A stretch of DNA of 64,000 nt, taken from NCBI RefSeq assembly GCF_000826525.2, contig NZ_LN651326.1:124001-188000 (forward strand). Direction: 5' to 3'. Both the position numbers and the translations under genes were made by a program. Positions 1 to 8,465 of this stretch are shown in pieces (position 1 is the first letter of the stretch; the number at the start of each line of letters is the position of its first letter). The notes below the pieces were generated by a model. The model saw nothing but the letters and a program-made list of their open reading frames with translations. It did not search any database and was not told where the DNA came from. The DNA is from Mobilicoccus massiliensis (GTDB lineage: Bacteria > Actinomycetota > Actinomycetes > Actinomycetales > Dermatophilaceae).

Positions 1-1
1 C

Positions 2-916
2 GTGCTCGGCGTCGAGGACCCCCGCCCGGACGACGACTTCTTCGCCCTGGGCGGCGATTCGCTCTCGGCCGAGGAGCTCATGACCCGGCTGCGCGACGAC
101 CTCGGAGTCGCCGCCGAACGCGCGACGAGCAGCACGCTCGTGCAGGCCCCGACCCTGCGGGAGTTCGCGGGCGCCGTCGAGCCCGACCAGCAGCGCAACC
201 GTTCCGGACTCGTTCCGCTGCACGCCGCGGGAGCCCGTCCGCCGCTGTTCGTCGTCGCTGGCGCGGGGGGCCTCGGCCGGACGCTCGGCCCGCTCGCCCG
301 CCGGCTCGGCGCCGACCAACCCGTCTACGCCCTGCAGTCGCCTTCGCTCGAGGGCCGCGCGTTGCCGGAGCCCTCGATCGCGGCGATGGCGCGACACCAC
401 CTCGCGGCGATCCGGGAGGTGGCCCGCGGGCCGCTCTTCCTGGCAGGGCACGGCTTCGGTGGCCTCGTCGCGCTCGAGATGGCGCGGCAGGCCGAGGAGT
501 CCGGGCGGCAGGTGCCCCTGGTCGTCCTGCTCGACACCACCCCGCCGGAGCTCACCCGCGGTGACGCCCGCCCGGCGTGGCGGCGCGCGAAGAGCGGCCT
601 GGGGCTGCTTCGTGCCTCGCTGCGCGACACGAGCGGCGGCTCGGAGGCGTGGCGGTGGCAGTTGCGGGCCGACGCGATGGCGGCGACGTACTCGCCGGCT
701 GCACGCACGGGCCGCACGCTGGTGCTCACGGCCTCCGACGGCTCCCAGCCCTCCGGCCAGGAGTCCTGGTCGACCACTCTGCCCGCCATGTCGCACCGCT
801 ACGTCGCCGGGGGTCCGCTGACGATGCTGCGCCCACCGCACGTCGACGCGGTCGCCGCCCATCTGCGCACGGCGCTCGACGACGCGCTCGCGGCCTCCGG
901 GGGAAGCGGTGCGTAA
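2..916 (+). CDS. Carrier domain plus degenerate thioesterase, C-terminal part of an NRPS-like protein (5' truncated by window)
   Basis: The frame is open from the left edge, so the true start lies outside. A phosphopantetheine carrier domain is visible (LGGDSL, carrier Ser at residue 20), followed by an alpha/beta-hydrolase thioesterase of about 220 residues. The same carrier-thioesterase order ends the complete protein encoded at 3987-6569, so the two are paralogues. The nucleophile elbow reads GHGFGG (Gly at 151) where the paralogue has GHSFGG. The catalytic His region reads GGPLTM where the paralogue has GDHITM. Two triad residues are therefore lost, and I infer that the domain no longer hydrolyses thioesters. 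The acidic residue (LLDTTPP) remains. The next gene overlaps the stop by 8 nt, which suggests translational coupling. Confidence 0.85.
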   Translation: MLGVEDPRPDDDFFALGGDSLSAEELMTRLRDDLGVAAERATSSTLVQAPTLREFAGAVEPDQQRNRSGLVPLHAAGARPPLFVVAGAGGLGRTLGPLARRLGADQPVYALQSPSLEGRALPEPSIAAMARHHLAAIREVARGPLFLAGHGFGGLVALEMARQAEESGRQVPLVVLLDTTPPELTRGDARPAWRRAKSGLGLLRASLRDTSGGSEAWRWQLRADAMAATYSPAARTGRTLVLTASDGSQPSGQESWSTTLPAMSHRYVAGGPLTMLRPPHVDAVAAHLRTALDDALAASGGSGA

Positions 917-2768
917 GTCGATCGCCACGGTCTCGGTCTCGGGCTCGCTGCCCCAGAAGCTCGCCGCCATCGCCGCGGCGCGCTTCGACGGCATCGAGGT
1001 GTTCGACAACGACCTCGTCGCGAGCGATCTCTCACCCGACGAGGTCGCGGCGCGCTGCGCCGACCTCGGGCTCTCGATCGACCTGTTCCAGCCGCTGCGC
1101 GACATCGAGGGATGGCGCCCGGAGCGGTTCGACGCCGTCCTGCGCCGGCTCACCCACAAGTTCGCCGTCATGGAACGGCTCGGGGTCGACACCGCGCTCG
1201 CCTGCTCCAACGTGCAGCCCGACGCCGTCGACGACCTCGACCTCGTCGCCGAACAGCTCCACGCCGTCGGTGAGCTCGCGGCCGACCACGGCGTCCACGT
1301 GGCCTATGAGGCCCTCGCCTGGGGCCGGCACATCAACCGGGTGCGGCAGTCGTGGGAGGCGATCGAGCGCGCCGGGCATCCGCACGTCTCCCTCGCCGTC
1401 GACACCTTCCACGTGCTGTCCCGGGGCGACGACGCGGCTGCCCTCGCCGGTGTCCCCGGCGACCGCATCGGGTTCCTCCAGATCGCCGACGCCCCGCGCC
1501 TCGACATGAACGTGCTGTCGTGGTCGCGCCACTTCCGCTGCTTTCCCGGCCAGGGCGATCTCGACGTCGCCGGACTCGTCGGCGCGGTCGTCGACGCCGG
1601 CTACCGCGGCCCGCTCTCGCTCGAGGTGTTCTCCGACGTCGTGCGCGTCGCCGACCCGCGGATGAACGCCCTCGACGGGATGCGCTCGCTGCTGCATCTC
1701 GAGGAGCAACTGCGGACGCGCCGCGCGGCACAGGCCGCGGCCGGGGAGCCGGTTCGCGCCCTCGTCGATCTCTTCGATCCGCCGCCGGCGCCCGAACGGG
1801 TCGACGCGGAGTTCGTCGAGTTCGCGGTGACCGACGACGACGCGCGCGACACCGACCCGGCCACGAGCGTCACGGCCCTGCTCGACGCGCTCGGGTTCAC
1901 GCACGTCGCGACACACCCCACCCGTGCCGTGCAGTGGTGGCGCAACGGCGACGCCCACGTCTGCCTCACGACCCAACCCGTGCCCGGCCCCGCGCGCAGC
2001 CGCCCGTTCGTCAGCGCGCTGGCGTTGCGCGTCGCCGAGGTCCGCGACGTCGCCACCCGCGCGAACGCCCTGCTGTGGCCCAGCGTCGCGTACCGTCGCG
2101 GACGCTTCACCGCGTCCCTGCCCGGCCTCGACACTCCGAGCGGGCTCCACGTCTTTCTCACCGGGCCCGCGGGCGCCGAGGACGACTGGCGGCGGGTCTA
2201 CCCCGAGCCCCAGGCCGAGCACGGCGACTGGTTCGGCATCGATCACGTCGGGGCGACGGTGCCCTCCTCGCGCTACCCGGCCGAACAGTCCTTCTATCGT
2301 TCGGTGTTCGGCCTCACCGGTGGCACCGAGAGTGAGTTCATCCAGCCGAGCGGACGACTGCAGAGCCGCCCCTTCCGCCCGACCGACGGAGACCTTCGGG
2401 TCGTCCTCGCGGTCTCCGCCGACGAGGGTGGTCGTGACGCGGGCGTGGGGCAGATCGCGTTCGCCTGCCCCGACGTGGCCGCGGTCGTCGCCCGCGCCCG
2501 CGCGGCCGGAGCGCGGTTCCTGCCCATTCCGGCGAACTACTACGACGACCTGCGCGCGCGGTTCGACCTCGACGACGCGACGATCGAACACCTGCGCACC
2601 CACGACCTCATGTACGACGAGGACGGCGAGGGCGGCACCCTCACCCACGCCTACACGCAGGTGATGAACGGCCGCTTCTACCTCGAGCTCCTCCAACGCG
2701 AGGGCGGGTACACCGGCTACGGCGCCCCCGGCACCCACGTCCGTCTCGCCGCCCAGGCCCGCCTCTGA
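909..2768 (+). CDS. 3-dehydroshikimate dehydratase fused to a 4-HPPD-like (VOC) domain
   Basis: A 619-residue two-part protein. Residues 1 to about 285 form a xylose-isomerase-like TIM barrel with the metal-site strands of sugar-phosphate isomerases (SLAVDTFH, SLEVFSD). The remainder resembles 4-hydroxyphenylpyruvate dioxygenase, with VOC repeats near 300-420 and 440-600 (FGIDHVGATV, GRFYLELLQR). This architecture is known from QuiC-type 3-dehydroshikimate dehydratases, which make protocatechuate (3,4-dihydroxybenzoate). The GTG start overlaps the upstream carrier-thioesterase gene by 8 nt. Beside NRPS-type genes, the likely role is supply of a 3,4-catechol unit for a siderophore, as AsbF does for petrobactin. 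A purely catabolic quinate/shikimate role is the alternative. Confidence 0.85.
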   Translation: MRKSIATVSVSGSLPQKLAAIAAARFDGIEVFDNDLVASDLSPDEVAARCADLGLSIDLFQPLRDIEGWRPERFDAVLRRLTHKFAVMERLGVDTALACSNVQPDAVDDLDLVAEQLHAVGELAADHGVHVAYEALAWGRHINRVRQSWEAIERAGHPHVSLAVDTFHVLSRGDDAAALAGVPGDRIGFLQIADAPRLDMNVLSWSRHFRCFPGQGDLDVAGLVGAVVDAGYRGPLSLEVFSDVVRVADPRMNALDGMRSLLHLEEQLRTRRAAQAAAGEPVRALVDLFDPPPAPERVDAEFVEFAVTDDDARDTDPATSVTALLDALGFTHVATHPTRAVQWWRNGDAHVCLTTQPVPGPARSRPFVSALALRVAEVRDVATRANALLWPSVAYRRGRFTASLPGLDTPSGLHVFLTGPAGAEDDWRRVYPEPQAEHGDWFGIDHVGATVPSSRYPAEQSFYRSVFGLTGGTESEFIQPSGRLQSRPFRPTDGDLRVVLAVSADEGGRDAGVGQIAFACPDVAAVVARARAAGARFLPIPANYYDDLRARFDLDDATIEHLRTHDLMYDEDGEGGTLTHAYTQVMNGRFYLELLQREGGYTGYGAPGTHVRLAAQARL

Positions 2769-2892
2769 CGCGTTCGGACGACAGCACCGAGAATGGGCTT
2801 TCGCGGCTCAGGAGTCGGAGGGAGGCCGGTCATGTCCGAGCGTCGGCGATCCGCAACGGAGGTCTGCTACCTGCTCTACGCACGGCCGGGGC

Positions 2893-2915
2893 CCGCCGGA
2901 CCGTTCGGCCGGCGG
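2893..2915. terminator. Possible hairpin between convergent genes
   Basis: CCGCCGG and CCGGCGG can pair as a 7-bp stem with a 9-nt loop. It lies in the 214-bp gap between the dehydratase gene and the oppositely oriented esterase gene. No T-run follows on either strand, so this is a weak call. Nothing else is recognisable in the gap. Confidence 0.3.
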
Positions 2916-2982
2916 AGTGGATCACGGCGAGGTTCCCTCTCGGCGAGTGAGTCCGGGCCTGCGTCGAGACGCGCTCTCGAGG

Positions 2983-3981
2983 TCAGCGCTCGACGGCGAG
3001 GTTCTCGTCGAGGAACGCGAGCACCTGCGCAGTGACGCGGGGAGTGGTGTGGAACGCGGGGCCGCCGTGCGGTGCGTCGAGGACGATGTACTCCGACCGG
3101 ATGCCGAATCCGCGCAGCATCGCGAGCAACCGGGTCGACTGGCGGGGCGGCACGAGGCAGTCGCGGCTGCCGTGCAGGAGCAGTGTGGGCGGCGAGGTGA
3201 CACCCACGTAGCTCACCGGGTTGGCGCGGCGTACGACGCGTCGCATGTGTGGCGACTCGGGGTCACCGCCGATGACCCGCCCCTCCGGGGAGGACGCGCC
3301 GTCCTCGCCGCGGGGGCAGCGGGCGGCGAGACGATCGGGTACGACACGAGAGAGGTCAGAGACGCCGTAGTAGCTGACCACCGCCGAGACGGCGCTGCTC
3401 ACGCCGGTCTCGCCGAGGTCGCCCTCGAGGTGCGCACTCCGCAGCGGGCCGGTGAAGCCGACGAGATCGGCGAGGTGCCCGCCCGCGGATTCTCCGGCGA
3501 CGGCGAAACGCGTGGGGTCGAGGTTGAACCGATCGGCGTGTGCGCGCAGGAACCGCACCCCGGCCTTGACGTCGTGCAACTGGGCGGGGAATCGCGCCAC
3601 CTGGCTGAACCGGTACTCCACCGACGCGACGGCGTACCCGGCCTGCAACAGCAGATCGCGGAACGCCTCGGTGCGCTGGCCGCTGCCTCCGACGATGACC
3701 GATTTCGAGCCGTGCGACCACGACCCGCCGTGGATGAAGACGACGAGCGGTCGCGGCGTCTTGTAGCCGCCGGGCACGAAGAGGTCGAGCCGATGCGCGG
3801 GGTCGTTGTCGGCGACGTAGGGCAGGTCGATGCTCACCCGCGGCGGGCTGGAGGCGGCGACGCGGGCCGCGGCCGGCTCCGTCAGATCACGTGGCTGGGC
3901 GGAGACGAGCGTCGTCGCCAGCAGAGCCGTCGCGCCGAGGAGCCCGAGCACGACGACCCGTGCTCGTTGCAGCCGACCCAT
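2983..3981 (-). CDS. Secreted or membrane-anchored alpha/beta-hydrolase (esterase/lipase, BD-FAE-like)
   Basis: 332 residues. The N-terminus is basic then hydrophobic (about residues 5-27), a signal peptide or anchor. The hydrolase domain shows the oxyanion motif HGGSW, the nucleophile elbow GESAGG, and a late Asp/His pair (SRDCLV; APHGGPAF). This is the pattern of carboxylesterases of the hormone-sensitive-lipase/BD-FAE group. The start codon lies 5 nt after the stop of the upstream NRPS-type gene, so the two are cotranscribed. In that position it could hydrolyse an ester-linked siderophore or release a product, but nothing in the sequence fixes the substrate. The chosen ATG avoids a long N-terminal extension without a recognisable domain. 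Confidence 0.8.
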   Translation of the reverse strand: MGRLQRARVVVLGLLGATALLATTLVSAQPRDLTEPAAARVAASSPPRVSIDLPYVADNDPAHRLDLFVPGGYKTPRPLVVFIHGGSWSHGSKSVIVGGSGQRTEAFRDLLLQAGYAVASVEYRFSQVARFPAQLHDVKAGVRFLRAHADRFNLDPTRFAVAGESAGGHLADLVGFTGPLRSAHLEGDLGETGVSSAVSAVVSYYGVSDLSRVVPDRLAARCPRGEDGASSPEGRVIGGDPESPHMRRVVRRANPVSYVGVTSPPTLLLHGSRDCLVPPRQSTRLLAMLRGFGIRSEYIVLDAPHGGPAFHTTPRVTAQVLAFLDENLAVER

Positions 3982-3986
3982 CGCTT

Positions 3987-6569
3987 TCAGGCTACCGTCC
4001 CGATGGCCCGCCCCAAGGCACCCGGCGGGAGGGCCGCCCCGCCGCCGGCGTCGGAGTTCTCCAGGCCCTCGAGCGCCGTCACGATGTGGCGGGCCACGCT
4101 CTCGGCGTACGGATCTCGCATCATCGTGATGTGGTCGCCCGTCGTGCTGACGCGTTCCCACTCCCCCGACAGGTGCGGCTCCCATGCCGATCGTGCCTGC
4201 TTGTCCTCGCTCTCGGCGACCACGACGAGGGTGCGTCCCGGATACGGCGACGGCCGGTACCACTTGGAGAGCACCCGGGACTGCTCGTGGAAGCGCCAGT
4301 ACTGACCCAGGCCGGGCGTGGGCACGAGACCGGTGACGAGCAGACCGAGGACGTCGCGGGCCTTGCGCATCTTCGTGCGGTCGGCCGGCGCGTCCGGGAT
4401 GAGCTCCGGGTTGGGCGGGAACGAGTCGAGCTCGAAGAGCATCTCGACCTCCTCGCCCGCGGCGCGCAGTTGCATCGCCATCTCGTAGGCGACGAGTCCT
4501 CCGAAGGAGTGCCCGCCGAGGAGGTAGGGCCCGTGCGGCTGGATCTTGCGCAGCTCCCGGACGTTGCGGCGAGCGGCGGCCGGGATCGACCAGTCGGGGA
4601 TCGCCTTGCGCTCGAGGCCGTAGGAGTGGAACGAGTAGACGGGCAGGTCGCGCGGCAGGTGGCGCACGACGGGCACGAAACCGACCCCCAGGCCGCCGCC
4701 GCCGGCGACGAGGAACAGGGGTCGACGGTTGCCGTCGCCGGGCTGCAGCACGCTGACGATCTGCTGTCGTCGGTCCGGCCGGCGCTTGAGGCGCCCGGCG
4801 TACTCGGCGACGGTCGGTGCCTGCGCGAGCAGCGACGAGGTGACGTCGGCGGCGTCGATGCCGAGATCGGTGACGACCATCGCGGTGAGTTCCTCCGCCG
4901 CGAGCGAGTCACCGCCGAGGGCGAAGAAGTCGGCGTCGCGACCGACCTCCTCGAGGCCGAGCGCGCGGGCCCACACCTGCGCGACGAGGCGTTCCCACTC
5001 CGACCACACCGGCTCGCCGATGTCGGCCGGCGGCGGTGCGGGCAGTGCGGCACGGTCCAACTTGCCGCGGTCGGTCCGAGGAAGGGAGTCGAGGAACACG
5101 ACCGCCTCGGGGACGAGATGGGAGGAGAGCCGCTCGCGCAACGTCGAACGAATCGCGGCCGCCGACGGGCGCTCCGAGCGCGAGACGACGTAGGAGACGA
5201 GTCGGTAGCGGTCCTGCGTCTCGGCCTTCACACCGACGGTCAGCGCCTCGACGACGTCGGGCAGCGCGAACAGTTCGGCGTCGACCTCGCCGGGCTCGAC
5301 CATGTAACCGCGGATCTTCACCGAATGATCGCGTCGGCCGAGCAGCGTGAGACGGTGCTCGTCGAGCACTCCGACGTCGCTCGTGCGGTAGGTGCGGCGG
5401 CCGTCCGGCTCGGTCGAGAACGCGAGGGCCGTCGCCTCGGGGTTGTCGCGATAGCCGGAGGCGACGTGGTCGCGTGTGACGACGACGACGCCCGGCTCCC
5501 CCTCGGGCAGCGGCGCCCCGTCGTCGGCGAGGCAGCGGATCTCGGTGTCTCCCACCGGTCGTCCCACGGGCAGCGGGCCGGAGAGCGGCGGGTGGTCCGC
5601 GTCGATGACGTATTCGGCGATGAGGCCCGTCTCCGACGAGCCGTACCGGTTGCGCAGCAGGCAGGCGGGCGGCAGCAGCGGGCGGATCTGCTCGACGTCG
5701 CGTCCGTGCGCGGGCTCGCCCGCGATCGTCACCGTCGACAGCGTGGCGAGCTGCGCAGGCGTGGGGCCCGAGCCGACGAAGGCCCGCAGAATGGCGGGGC
5801 TCGTGTGCATGACCGTGGCCCCGACCTCGGCGATCCACGGCGCGAGCCCGGCGATGCCTCGGGTGCGGGTGTCGAACAGGCGCATCGTGGACCCCACGAC
5901 GAGTCCGGCGACCGTGACCATGAGGCCGGCGTGGAACGCCATCGGCAGGGTGTGGGCGATGATGTCGTCGGCGTCGTAGCACCCGGTGGCGGCGGAGTTG
6001 CGCCAGGCGTCCGACACGAGCATGCGCGAGTCGTTGACGACGACCTTGGGCACACCCGTCGAGCCCGACGTGAACGCGAGCACGGTGGGGCCGGCCGGAT
6101 CGACCGGGGTGTCCCACAGGCTGCTCGCGGGAGCAGGCGTCCAGGCATCGGGGCCGATCACGTCGCGCCCCAGCCCACGCGCGATCTCCGCGAGATCGGC
6201 GGAGGCGACCACGGCACCGGCGTCGACCCGATCACACATGTGATGGAGACGCGGCGTCGGCGTGCGATGGTCGAGAACGAGCAGCGGTCGCCCGGAGGCG
6301 ATCACGGCGAGAATGGCGGCGACCGCGTCGACACGGTGAGCGAACAGCACCGCCACCGGCGAACCGGGTGCAGTGCGCGACACGACCCCCGCACGGATCG
6401 CAGCGGCCCGCTCGGCCAACTGCGCGTAGCTGAGCGTCGTCTCGCTGTCGATCACCGCCGGCTCGTCGGCCAGTGTTTCGAGTACGGTGGCGAAGCGTCC
6501 GAGCACCCCCTGTGCCGCGTCGGACGCGGTCAGCGACGCCAGCCGTACAGCTCTGCTGTCAATCGTCAT
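3987..6569 (-). CDS. Single-module NRPS-like protein: adenylation, carrier, thioesterase
   Basis: 860 residues. An AMP-binding adenylation domain fills about residues 15-525, with the core motifs FTSGSTGVPK, YGSSETG, YRTSDVG and PRTDRGKLDR. A carrier domain follows at about 545-620 (FALGGDSL). The C-terminal thioesterase has an intact GHSFGG nucleophile and a GDH catalytic His. There is no condensation domain, so it would load one acyl or amino acid and release it, or work with partner proteins. The partial paralogue and the dehydroshikimate dehydratase suggest a catechol siderophore pathway. The ATG at 6569 has a GGGGG ribosome site 7 nt upstream, and the open frame upstream of it shows no domain. 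The substrate code was not deduced. Confidence 0.88.
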   Translation of the reverse strand: MTIDSRAVRLASLTASDAAQGVLGRFATVLETLADEPAVIDSETTLSYAQLAERAAAIRAGVVSRTAPGSPVAVLFAHRVDAVAAILAVIASGRPLLVLDHRTPTPRLHHMCDRVDAGAVVASADLAEIARGLGRDVIGPDAWTPAPASSLWDTPVDPAGPTVLAFTSGSTGVPKVVVNDSRMLVSDAWRNSAATGCYDADDIIAHTLPMAFHAGLMVTVAGLVVGSTMRLFDTRTRGIAGLAPWIAEVGATVMHTSPAILRAFVGSGPTPAQLATLSTVTIAGEPAHGRDVEQIRPLLPPACLLRNRYGSSETGLIAEYVIDADHPPLSGPLPVGRPVGDTEIRCLADDGAPLPEGEPGVVVVTRDHVASGYRDNPEATALAFSTEPDGRRTYRTSDVGVLDEHRLTLLGRRDHSVKIRGYMVEPGEVDAELFALPDVVEALTVGVKAETQDRYRLVSYVVSRSERPSAAAIRSTLRERLSSHLVPEAVVFLDSLPRTDRGKLDRAALPAPPPADIGEPVWSEWERLVAQVWARALGLEEVGRDADFFALGGDSLAAEELTAMVVTDLGIDAADVTSSLLAQAPTVAEYAGRLKRRPDRRQQIVSVLQPGDGNRRPLFLVAGGGGLGVGFVPVVRHLPRDLPVYSFHSYGLERKAIPDWSIPAAARRNVRELRKIQPHGPYLLGGHSFGGLVAYEMAMQLRAAGEEVEMLFELDSFPPNPELIPDAPADRTKMRKARDVLGLLVTGLVPTPGLGQYWRFHEQSRVLSKWYRPSPYPGRTLVVVAESEDKQARSAWEPHLSGEWERVSTTGDHITMMRDPYAESVARHIVTALEGLENSDAGGGAALPPGALGRAIGTVA

Positions 6570-6660
6570 GTGTGTACCCCCGGCGATCAAGGTAACGCTC
6601 AGATCGGCCTCATGACCACTGCTCAGAGACGCTTCAGGTCGTCCGTCCAGGTCACGTTCG

Positions 6661-6686
6661 CTCAACGGTCGACGAGGACCGTTGAG
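6661..6686 (-). promoter_or_regulatory. 10-bp perfect inverted repeat in the 5' region of the NRPS-type gene
   Basis: CTCAACGGTC and GACCGTTGAG are exact reverse complements with a 6-nt loop. The element lies about 90 nt upstream of the NRPS-type start and about 130 nt downstream of a short leftward frame with a strong ribosome site. It could be an operator or a leader-RNA hairpin. No T-run follows it on the minus strand, so a simple terminator is less likely. Confidence 0.4.
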
Positions 6687-6813
6687 GCCCGTGGCGTTTC
6701 GGTGATCCGGCCTCGCATCCAAGCAGTACTCGTGCAGGCAGGCCCGTCCACTGCGACCGGACATCCGGGCAGCGGGCGGGCCGACCTGTTCGCACATCTC
6801 GCAACGCGTCGCG

Positions 6814-6987
6814 TCACCAGCCGTGGCGGCCGCCGGCGCGAGGCCCGTGGGACAGACCGCGGCGGACGCGCAGGCCCTCGTGGGCCCGCCGCCGGGTGTC
6901 GATCCTCGACGTGCTCGCCATGGTCGACGTCGCCCCCAAGGACGTCGACGCCGTGGTGCCGGTGCTGATGTTCGTCGTCGTGTTCAT
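6814..6987 (-). CDS. Possible small Thr/Ser-rich peptide (57 aa)
   Basis: Not recognised. The ATG at 6987 is preceded by AGAAGGGGG with about 9 nt spacing, one of the best ribosome sites in this region. The first 28 residues hold 10 Thr and 6 Ser (MNTTTN, STGTTASTS, STMASTS). The second half is Arg/Gly/His-rich and ends in GRHGW. The gene shares orientation with the NRPS-type gene, with the 6661-6686 inverted repeat between them. It could be a leader peptide, a modified-peptide precursor (no modifying enzyme is nearby), or a chance frame in GC-rich DNA. Confidence 0.35.
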   Translation of the reverse strand: MNTTTNISTGTTASTSLGATSTMASTSRIDTRRRAHEGLRVRRGLSHGPRAGGRHGW

Positions 6988-7277
6988 GTGTGATTCCCCC
7001 TTCTCTCCGCCCGACGTCCGTCCCCGCGGCGCCTGTCGGCGGTCGAAGCGATCCCCGTGATCGCTCGTACCCCGCTCATCGGCGGGACGGACGACCGTAT
7101 GAGTCGTTCGTCCATGATCCGTTCGACATCGTGTTCAGGACGCGCGGCAGGTTGTTAACGAAGGCCCGCGACGAGGGAGAACCGGCAGGTCGGGCGCACT
7201 GAACGGCCCCTCGCCAGGAGGAACCGTCGAACCCCTGAGACGATCGACATCGGCAATCGTCACGAGGAGGCCCCGAG

Positions 7278-8300
7278 ATGAGCGAGCACCAGGAAGCGAA
7301 GAACGCCTCGACCGAAGGCGAGTTCAAGCGCGACATGACCTACATCACCGACCGGATTCTCGACGAGCCGGACGCACGCTGGCCGGTCGAGCCCGGTCGC
7401 TACCGCCTCGTGGCCGCGCGCGCCTGCCCGTGGGCGCACCGCACGGTCATCGTGCGGCGACTGCTGGGTCTCGAGCCCGTGATCTCCCTCGGGCTCGCGG
7501 CCCCGACACACGACGTGCGCTCCTGGAACTTCGACCTCGACGAGGGCGGCCGCGATCCCGTTCTCGGCATCGAGCGGCTGCAGGAGGCCTACTTCGCCCG
7601 GTTCCCCGGTTACGAGCGGGGCATCACCGTGCCGGCGATCGTCGACGTGCCGAGTGGAGAGGTCGTCACCAACGACTTCGCCCAGATCACCCTCGACTTC
7701 TCCTCGCAGTGGCGGGAGTTCCAGCGCTCCGGGGCACCGGTGCTCTACCCCGAGGAGCTGCGGGGCGAGATCGACGAGATCAACAAGTGGGTGTTCACCG
7801 AGGTCAACAACGGCGTGTACCGGTGCGGGTTCGCAGCCGACCAGAAGCACTACGAGGAGGCCTACGAACGGCTGTGGACCGCCTTGGACCGGCTCGAGGA
7901 CCGCCTCACCACCCGCCGCTTCCTCGTGGGCGACACCATCACCGAGGCCGACATCCGCCTCTTCACGACCCTCGTGCGGTTCGACCCCGTCTACCACGGC
8001 CACTTCAAGTGCAATCGCGAGAAGATCACCGAGATGCCGGCCCTGTGGGGTTATCTGCGCGATCTCTACCAGACCCCCGGATTCGGTGACACCACCGACT
8101 TCGTGCAGATCAAGCAGCACTACTACATGGTGCACACCGACGTGAACCCGACCGGTGTCGTGCCCGTGGGGCCCGAACTCTCGGGACTGGTGACCCCGCA
8201 CTCTCGTGAGGCGCTCGGCGGCCGGCCCTTCGGTGACGGCACCCCGCCCGGGCCCGTCGCGGCGGGCGAGGAGGTTCCCGAGGGGCATCGCCCCGTCTGA
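7278..8300 (+). CDS. Glutathionyl-hydroquinone reductase-like (Xi-class GST / YqjG family) protein
   Basis: 340 residues. The thioredoxin-like N-terminal domain carries the hallmark CPWAHRT, with the catalytic Cys near residue 50, and a GITVPAIVD segment at the cis-Pro position. The helical C-terminal GST domain includes FLVGDTITEADIRLFTTLVRFD. Both are typical of Xi-class enzymes that reduce S-glutathionyl quinols. Actinobacteria usually use mycothiol instead of glutathione, so the natural thiol partner is uncertain. The gene stands alone, with GAGGAGG ahead of the ATG. It converges on the tag gene, with a long inverted repeat between them. Confidence 0.9.
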   Translation: MSEHQEAKNASTEGEFKRDMTYITDRILDEPDARWPVEPGRYRLVAARACPWAHRTVIVRRLLGLEPVISLGLAAPTHDVRSWNFDLDEGGRDPVLGIERLQEAYFARFPGYERGITVPAIVDVPSGEVVTNDFAQITLDFSSQWREFQRSGAPVLYPEELRGEIDEINKWVFTEVNNGVYRCGFAADQKHYEEAYERLWTALDRLEDRLTTRRFLVGDTITEADIRLFTTLVRFDPVYHGHFKCNREKITEMPALWGYLRDLYQTPGFGDTTDFVQIKQHYYMVHTDVNPTGVVPVGPELSGLVTPHSREALGGRPFGDGTPPGPVAAGEEVPEGHRPV

Positions 8301-8322
8301 CCGGGGGCGCCTGCCGGCGTCG

Positions 8323-8454
8323 TCGAGAAGCTCACGCAACAAAGACCGGTCAGTCCCGACCGTCGTCGCTGCCCAGCCCGCGTCACTGCAGGTCAGAGGC
8401 CTGTGTGCTCACACGGCGCGATCGGTGACCGGTCTTTGTTGCGCGAGTTCTCGA
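8323..8454. repeat. 29-30 nt inverted repeat with 73-bp interior between convergent genes
   Basis: The arms 8323-8352 and 8426-8454 match as reverse complements except for one extra base and one mismatch. The inner 18 bp (CGCAACAAAGACCGGTCA and its complement) match perfectly. It lies between the 3' ends of the reductase-like gene and tag. It may be a MITE-like element or a long bidirectional transcription stop. No clear target-site duplication was seen. Confidence 0.75.
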
Positions 8455-8465
8455 AGGGCCTCGCT

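Larger units (their letters stand above)
6570..7277. other. 708-bp divergent intergenic region
   Basis: It separates the leftward NRPS-type gene from the rightward glutathionyl-hydroquinone reductase-like gene. It holds one small leftward frame with a good ribosome site (6814-6987) and a 10-bp inverted repeat (6661-6686), listed separately. I looked for an IdeR/DtxR-type iron box and did not find a convincing one. The rest shows no recognisable gene. Confidence 0.5.

Noticed and set aside
1032..2738. Long minus-strand open frame over the dehydratase gene
   Set aside because: Antisense shadow of a clear conserved protein in GC-rich DNA; its product has no recognisable motif.
3891..6968. Thousand-codon plus-strand open frame opposite the NRPS-type gene
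   Set aside because: Mirror frame of the adenylation gene with no domain; long antisense frames are common at this base composition.
6990..7202. Small rightward frame in the 708-bp divergent region
   Set aside because: No ribosome site and no recognisable sequence; ends well before the next gene.
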